A DNA stretch of 64,000 bases from NCBI GenBank assembly GCA_026874595.1, contig CM049313.1:25232008-25296007 (forward strand), given 5' to 3'. A program made the translations under genes and the position numbers. Source of the stretch: Sipunculus nudus (taxonomy: Eukaryota > Annelida > Sipuncula > Golfingiida > Sipunculidae). The notes beneath the pieces are model-generated. The model saw only the letters and a list, made by a program, of their open reading frames with translations. It had not been told where the DNA came from and did not search any database. Positions 56,973-64,000 of the stretch are shown here, one piece after another; the stretch's first letter is position 1; each line of letters starts with the position of its first letter.

Positions 56973-58649
56973 ACATAATTCTCACAATAAATTTGTTCGC
57001 TCCGATTCAAAGTAAAATGACCAGTTTACTCCTTCGGCAACTTCTGGTACAATTGACACAAAAATCAGTGACGTCAGCAATGTATTTGAATAAAGGTTAG
57101 AGTATACTCTTCCTGCGTTACTTTTTGACAATGTATGTGTAATCGTGATTACTCATTGAAGTAAACATATAGTAATCAATTACATGAACTTATTTTGATA
57201 ATCGTAATTATAATCGGAATAATATACATCTAAAGTAATCGTAATCGTAATCGATTATACATATATCAAGCAATCGCCCCATGTCTGGTCGGCATAGCGT
57301 GTGCACTCGGGTTTATACAAGTATCACCAGTAACAATTCCTTAGAGGAAGGGGGTTAAAATTAATATGGATTGAGTCGAATTATTTACATAATTATATCT
57401 TTACGGATAGCAAGTCCATCGCAAAATTTATCAATTTGATATGTGTACCAACATGATGTTATATTGTTATATGTGTTCTCAAGTATCTCGGGGAGAATTG
57501 CAGGCATTGACAACAAATTTTACAGGAAATTTGATCATGTTACTGCTGTCTGATTTTGAACTGCAAAAGTCGCTACCTCTGCTGACCTACTTTCTGTGAG
57601 CTGAAATAATATTTCCACCTTTTTGTATAGATCAGTCTGTAAACTTTAAAACTTCAGCCTTTATATCATAGTAAATATTTCTATAGAGTAAGACAAGTGA
57701 GAATAAATTTAGTCATTATCTTTTCAAATTGGTGTCTTTATGGACTTCTAATTTGGCCAGTCACAAAATTTGACAATTTCATGTGTTTGTATGAGATAAT
57801 GTTTGCCAGTTATCCTAGAACGGATGCAAGTTAATTTCAAAGGAATATTGATCATGTGAATCCTGTTCCAGTCCCGATGTGCTTATTAGAGTGGGTTGTA
57901 GTAGCCTGTCCATGGTCGGTGGTCTTCTCCAGGTCCCCCGGTTTCCTACACCTCTACAGATACACCAGTGCAATCATCCGCGACATGGAGACTATACCTG
58001 TAACTATTTAGTTTTACAATCAATGTGAAATAAATAAAGTTTAATGAAAAAAATTGCAAGTTTGAGCTGCTTTTTGACTTATGTGGGCTATGTACATTCT
58101 TCGAAATGATATATGACGTTTTCCACCTTTCCGTTCATAAATCACAAGATTTAAATTAACACTAAGCTTTCATATCGTAATAAATACATGCAACTCTTAT
58201 ACAGGAGAAAGTTCAATCAAATGAGCATGGATTGATTAGAGTTATTGACAAAACTGACGCTTTACGGAACTTTTTTCAATGGATTTGAGTAAATATTGAG
58301 TATTTGCATTCATAATTTTATGTCGGTTGCCAAATATCTCAGGAACAGGTGTGTAGCTATCAAGGCCAAACTTCATAGAAGATGTATACTATCGTCAAGC
58401 TAGCTTCGATCAGTTTATTTTTAAAGTCGATTTTAAAATTACTATAAGCCTGAATGATGTATACATATTTGAATCCTCAGAATATTCTCTATTAGAACTG
58501 CTACATTTGAATACTATTTTTTTAAAGTTCAGAAGATCTTAAAATTTAAAGCAAAACGCATCTTTTTGGGTGCAAAACACGCGATATATCTCGCATCTGG
58601 CAGTAAGCATTCAGTTAACAATAACATCTTTTTACAATAGACACATATC
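56973..58649. other. Unassigned intergenic sequence
   Basis: AATCGTAATCG-like short repeats lie at 57205-57260. A segment at about 57895-57990 (GGTCTTCTCCAGGTCCCCCGGTTTCC) looks like a dispersed repeat fragment. No gene is seen. Confidence 0.3.
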
Positions 58650-59672
58650 TTCAGGTATCTGTCCGTTTACAGGGCACATTTTTAATCGTTACCGCTGGAG
58701 CTGGAAACTTCTAACTGTAAACCTATGGTGGACCATGAAAAACTCTCCTTAGAAACCTGAAATTAGGCCACTGTGACCTATATCCTTTGAGATAAGGACT
58801 CGAAAGTACCCTCAGAATAATTAAAAATTTGATACGAAAGCTCCAGTTTCTGAACAACTAAAGCATTAGTTACCATGATTCTTTTCATGCATGTTGATCA
58901 TAGACTAATTCATCTTTTTCTGAAGACTGGTGGCGCCTCCTGTATTTTATTATAATTTTAACGCATTTTTTCTCTTTTTGTGACCTTCAGATGAAGCAGT
59001 TCGTCCGTTAACAGGGCTCAAATCGTAACCGTTAGACCTAGAAACTTCTAACTGTAAATTGGGCATATCTCCTTGGAAAGCTGAAATTAGGTCAAGGTGA
59101 CCTAAACTCTATCAACTTTGGACCAAAAACAGGAATTTAAGCTACCTGAAAACCAGATGGGCACAAATTATATCTTCTACCCTTACAATTAATGTTCCAA
59201 TGATATATTCACGGAAGTCTAGGGCAATTTCCATGGAAACCTGAAATTAGGTCATGGTGACCTATATATTGCGTGCTACCGACCAAAACGTCTTAGGCAA
59301 TCTCAATGGAAAACTGAAATTTAATCATTTAGACCTATATTACTATATTTTATAATAACATTTTAATCACCCAAAAAGTCAGACAGGGTACAAAACTTTA
59401 CTGCTGGACCTAGATTTTCTGTCCTGACATCCAGGGATGTCTTTAAAATTGTGCATGGTCATTTTTAGCTCAGCTGACTGCATACATAAAGGCTAGTTTT
59501 CATTGGAATGGCTGGATATATTATCATCAAATTTTCTTCTTGTTGATTTTGAAGAACCTTATTTGCTTCAGTTGAATGGGGATACCACCTACAAAATTTG
59601 GCATTCAGATAATAAAATTCCTTTTGTTAATGTCTTCCTAGTCAGCTGAGGTCATGACCCATTGGTCAATTG
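58650..59672 (+). mobile_element. Family B element, copy 6, left-truncated
   Basis: It starts inside a core (GTCCGTTTACAGGGCACA), with TTAGAAACCTGAAATTAGG and ACTGGTGGCGCC, then shorter ~150-bp cores. A second left end (TAGCTCAGCTGACTGCATAC) at about 59466 and a right end with TGACC-CATT-GGTCA and ATTG follow. It is probably two overlapping or rearranged copies. Confidence 0.6.
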
Positions 59673-61055
59673 TTCTTTAAATGACAAATAATTCTTTGTT
59701 TAAAAAAGTCTGTAATTCTTTTTCAAAAGATATTTAAAAAATTAAAATTATATGATTTCAAACATATGCGGAAAATTGGATAGTTTTTTCCTAATAGATT
59801 GTGAGAAATAGCCCTAAGATTATGGTGTAATTGACTGAAATATTGTTTTGAGAAAATGGTAAACGGTATAAAATATCATCAAGCCGCGTCTCATTATTCA
59901 GCATGACTGTGTGACATGGGAAGTCGCCTCTCACTCTTCAGTGAGACCTGAGAAGTCGCCTGTCACTCTGCTGTGGGACTCTGAGATTTCTAAAGGCGCT
60001 CCATTTTATTGACGGTCCGAGCTGATAAACTATGTAAAAAGCATGATTTATGTTACGAACTATACCACATGTCACGGGGAAATCTTGTTGTTGGAGGACA
60101 AAATTAACAAGAACTTCCATGGCCTAGTAGACGGTCGTATACCGAGACCCCATTAGGAGGTACAAATAGGTACATATTAAATGTAACAAAGGCGGGTGCT
60201 TTGGCCGTGTTAGACGTCAGAATGACACAAGCATGTCAGTTAGTGGTGGTTTGTTAAGGCAACACGCCTCCCTTTACATGAAGACTGATATGCATAATGT
60301 GTTGTAGAATATAATGTAAGGCTGGGACAGTAATAAATAGGCCTAACTATGTTCACATCGCGTTTTCTAAGAGTGTAGGCCTTTTTCTTTTATCTCCCTT
60401 TATTACTCTGGCATTCTGCTAGCATTACATATTTTTGTCCTGACACTGGATAGTCCTTTACTTTTATTATTCAACAGGAACGGGAAATATAATGTGAAAC
60501 TGGGAAAGATATACGGGTCTGTTAGTATCGGCGTGTGTGTTTTTTAGTTAAATTTATATCGTCGTATACAGCTGCAGTCTTGCAAATAATCTGCTGCAGT
60601 GATTAAGTGCACGTGTAATCACTGCTTTGGAATAACTTCCTGGTAACAAACATTCCACATGAGTCTTGAACAAAATCGGATTTTATAAATATATATATAT
60701 ATTTGTTTAACATATCAATACTAAACTTTGGCCTTCTGGGGACGCGTGCAGCCGGAACACGAGCAATGCGTGATATATTAACATACCGCAGCAGTAGGCC
60801 AGCATTTGATACTTAACGGTGGCGCATTCAAGTCAACTGGTAGAGAACATGATGTTCGAATCACTGCAATGAACATATAACTATCAACGTATGCCTGATA
60901 TATATAGACTATACTCAGACAAGGTTTTAAGGATGAAGGTACAGTTGTACGTATGTGAACTTTTCGACTGAATTTGAACTATGTAATACACAAGGAATAC
61001 TTAAAAATAAAATGTTAAAATATAATCGGTAAGACCAGCCTAACAGTGTTCTGAT
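59673..61055. other. Unassigned intergenic sequence
   Basis: A weak repeat of GAAGTCGCCT(C/G)TCACTCT(T/G)C occurs near 59919-59970. A simple (TA)n tract is near 60690. No gene or known repeat is seen. Confidence 0.3.
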
Positions 61056-64000
61056 GTATGGGGCTGCCTCGGCTGGCAGGTAGGTGTCCATATGTACGGG
61101 ACAGCTAGTCTCAGCCCAGCAGGTAGGCGTCCTTATGTACAGGCGGCTGTTCTCAGCCCAGGAGGTATAGGTGTCTAGATGTACGGACAGTCTCAGCCCA
61201 GCATGTATAGATGTACGGACAGTCTCAGCCCAGCAGGTAGGTGTCTAGATGTACGGGACAGTCTCAGCCCAGCATGTATAGGTGTCTAGATGTACGGGAC
61301 AGTCTCAGCCCAGCATGTATAGGTGTCTAGATGTACGGACAGTCTCAGCCCAGCATGTATAGGTGTCTAGATGTACGGACAGTCTCAGCCCAGCAGGTAG
61401 GTGTCTAGATGTACGGGACAGTCTCAGCCCAGCATGTATAGGTGTCTAGATGCACGGGACAGTCTCAGCCCAGCATGTATAGGTGTCTAGATGTACGGAC
61501 AGTCTCAGCCCAGCAGGTAGGTGTCTAGATGTACGGACAGTCTCAGCCCAGCAGGTAGGTGTCTAGATGCACGGGACAGTCTCAGCCCAGCATGTATAGG
61601 TGTCTAGATGTACGGACAGTCTCAGCCCAGCATGTATAGGTGTCTAGATGTACGGACAGTCTCAGCCCAGCAGGTAGGTGTCTAGATGTACGGGACAGTC
61701 TCAGCCCAGCATGTATAGGTGTCTAGATGTACGGACAGTCTCAGCCCAGCATGTTAAGGTGTCTAGATGCACGGGACAGTCTCAGCCCAGCATGTATAGG
61801 TGTCTAGATGTACAGACAGTCTCAGCCCAGCATGTATAGGTGTCTAGATGTACGGACAGTCTCAGCCCAGCAGGTAGGTGTCGAGATGTACGGACAGTCT
61901 CAGCCCAGCAGGTAGGTGTCCAGATGTAGGCCTTCGGGACAGTCTCAGCCCAGGAGGTATAGGTATCTAGATTTACGGACAGTCTCAGCCCAGCATGTAT
62001 AGGTGTCTAGATGTACGGGACAGTCTCAGCCCAGGAGGTATAGGTGTCTAAATGTACGGACAGTCTCAGCCCAGGAGGTATAGGTGTCTAGATGTACGGA
62101 CAGTCTCAGCCCAGCATGTATAGGTGTCTAGATGTACGGACAGTCTCAGCCCAGGAGGTATAGGTGTCTAGATGTACGGGACAGTCTCAGCCCAGCATGT
62201 ATAGGTGTCTAGATGTACGTGACAGTCTCAGCCCAGCATGTATAGGTGTCTAGATGTACGGGACTGTCTCAGCCAAGCATGTATAGGTGTCTAGATGTAC
62301 GGACAGTCTCAGCCCAGCATGTATAGGTGTCTAGATGTACGGACAGTCTCAGCCCAGCAGGTAGGTGTCTAGATGTACGGACAGTCTCAGCCCAGCAGGT
62401 AGGTGTCCAGATGTAGGCCTTTGGGACAGTCTCAGCCCAGCACGTATAGGTGTCTAGATGTACGGACAGTCTCAGCCCAGCATGTATAGATGTCTAGATG
62501 TACGGGACAGTCTCAGCCCAGGAGGTATAGGTGTCTAGATGTACGGACAGTCTCAGCCCAGCAGGTATAGGTGTCTAGATGTACGGACAGTCTCAGCCCA
62601 GCATGTATAGGTGTCTAGATGTACGGACAGTCTCACCCCAGCAGGTAGGTGTCTAGATGTACGGACAGTCTCAGCCCAGCAGGTAGGTGTCCAGATGTAG
62701 GCTTTCGGGACAGTCTCAGCCCAGGAGGTATAGGTGTCTAGATGTTCGGGACAGTCTCAGCCCAGGAGGTATAGGTATCTAGATGTACGGACAGTCTCAG
62801 CCCAGCAGGTAGGTGTCTAGATGTACGGACAGTCTCAGTCCAGCAGGTAGGTGTCCAGATGAAGGCCTTTGGGACAGTCTCAGCCCAGCATGTATAGGTG
62901 TCTAGATGTACGGACAGTCTCAGCCCAGCATGTATAGGTGTCTAGATGTTCGGGACAGTCTCAGCCCAGGAGGTATAGGTATCTAGATGTACGGACAGTC
63001 TCAGCCCAGCATGTATAGGTGTCTAGATGTACGGGACAGTCTCAGCCCAGGAGGTATAGGTGTCTAGATGTCATGACAATCTCAGCCCAGGAGGTATAGG
63101 TGTCTAGATGTACGGGACAGTCTCAGCCAAGGAGGTATAGGTGTCTAGATGTACGGACAGTCTCAGCCCAGGAGGTATAGGTGTCTAGATGTACGGACAG
63201 TCTCAGCCCAGGAGGTATAGGTGTCTAGATGTACGGGACAGTCTCAGCCCAGGAGGTATAGGTGTCTAGATGTACGGACAGTCTCAGCCCAGGAGGTATA
63301 GGTGTCTAGATGTACGGGACAGTCTCAGCCCAGGAGGTATAGGTGTCTAGATGCACGGACAGTCTCAGCCCAGCATGTATAGGTTGTAGATGTACGGGAC
63401 AGGCTCAGCCCAGCAGGTAGGTGTCTAGATGTACGGGACAGTCTCAGCCCAGGAGGTATAGGTGTCTAGATGTACGAGCAGTCTCAGCCCAGCATGTATA
63501 GGTGTCTAGATGTACGGGACAGTCTCAGCCCAGCAGGTAGGTGTCTAGATGTACGGACAGTCTCAGCCCAGCAGGTAGGTGTCTAGATGTACGGGACAGT
63601 CTCAGCCCAGCATGTATAGGTGTCTAGATTTACGGGACAGTCTCAGCCCAGGAGGTATAGGTGTCTAGATGTACGGGACAGTCTCAGCCCAGCAGGTAGG
63701 TGTCTAGATGTACGGGGCAGTCTCAGCCCAGGAGGTATAGGTGTCTAGATGTACGAGCAGTCTCAGCCCAGCATGTATAGGTGTCTAGATGTACGGGACA
63801 GTCTCAGCCCAGCAGGTAGGTGTCTAGATGTACGGACAGTCTCAGCCCAGCAGGTAGGTGTCTAGATGTACGGACAGTCTCAGCCCAGCATGTTTAGGTG
63901 TCTAGATGTACGGGACAGTCTCAGCCCAGCATGTATAGGTGTCTAGATGTACGGACAGTCTCAGCCCAGCATGTATAGGTGTCTAGATGTACGGGACAGT
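61056..64000 (+). repeat. 38-41-bp minisatellite, about 75 units, runs off the window
   Basis: The unit is ACAGTCTCAGCCCAGCATGT followed by ATAGGTGTCTAGATGTACGG. Three main variants of the middle (CATGTATAGG, GAGGTATAGG and the 2-bp-shorter CAGGTAGG) and one or two Gs (CGG/CGGG) give lengths of 38-41. A marker variant, GTCCAGATGTAGGCCTT(C/T)GGG, occurs four times (about 61918, 62405, 62690 and 62850). The left edge (61056-61180) is degenerate. The true array length is unknown because it continues past 64000. Confidence 0.95.

Noticed and set aside
61056-64000. CRISPR-like regular array
   Set aside because: Units are directly adjacent with no unique spacers, and the window is eukaryotic; this is a minisatellite.

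Overview
This is a eukaryotic, animal-type genomic window: GT/AG introns with consistent phases, AT-rich non-coding DNA and dense interspersed repeats. The repeats point to a mollusc, most likely a bivalve. Many end in short hairpins, carry (CCGT)n/(CTGT)n tracts just inside the left end and contain tandem cores, which is the layout of the 'pearl' elements known from bivalves. The species cannot be named from the sequence alone.

Two protein genes can be assembled, both on the + strand. (1) 4805-17625 is the 3' half of a large gene: five exons with matching phases encode an 880-residue, Ser/Thr-Pro-rich tail ending in a 2.1-kb terminal exon. It is best explained as TICRR/Treslin, the CDK-regulated replication initiation factor; the N-terminal part lies upstream of the window. 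(2) 29705-41344 is a small gene of five coding exons, including a 16-nt microexon, encoding a 213-residue, largely coiled-coil protein that most resembles CCDC122. Its likely promoter or 5' exon lies near 28.9-29.2 kb. The two genes are about 12 kb apart and no functional link between them is visible.

Most of the rest is transposable-element DNA. At least six sequence families (called A, B, C/F, D, E, G here) share one plan. A left-end stem-loop (weak in G) follows a T-run. A short CCGT/CTGT-rich stretch comes next in most families, then tandem core repeats, many holding the palindrome GGTGGCGCCACC. A small right-end hairpin follows, then CTAG or CTTG against another T-run. They are nested inside one another: D in A (3274-4688), A in B (21521-24233), C in A (42506-44507), and a four-deep stack at 36930-40980. 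A different element with terminal inverted repeats and a 3-bp TAA duplication (46912-50860) sits in a B array and carries a broken non-LTR retrotransposon.

Other structure: an intronic 16-bp minisatellite (13141-13947), a 43-bp repeat (14098-14330), a GC-rich foldback element (27968-28767), small GGATCC-ended inverted-repeat elements, a minus-strand LINE remnant (51640-52330), and a 38-41-bp minisatellite of roughly 75 units from about 61056 to the window end. The stretches 52.3-54.7 kb, 57.0-58.6 kb and 59.7-61.0 kb hold no gene that can be supported.
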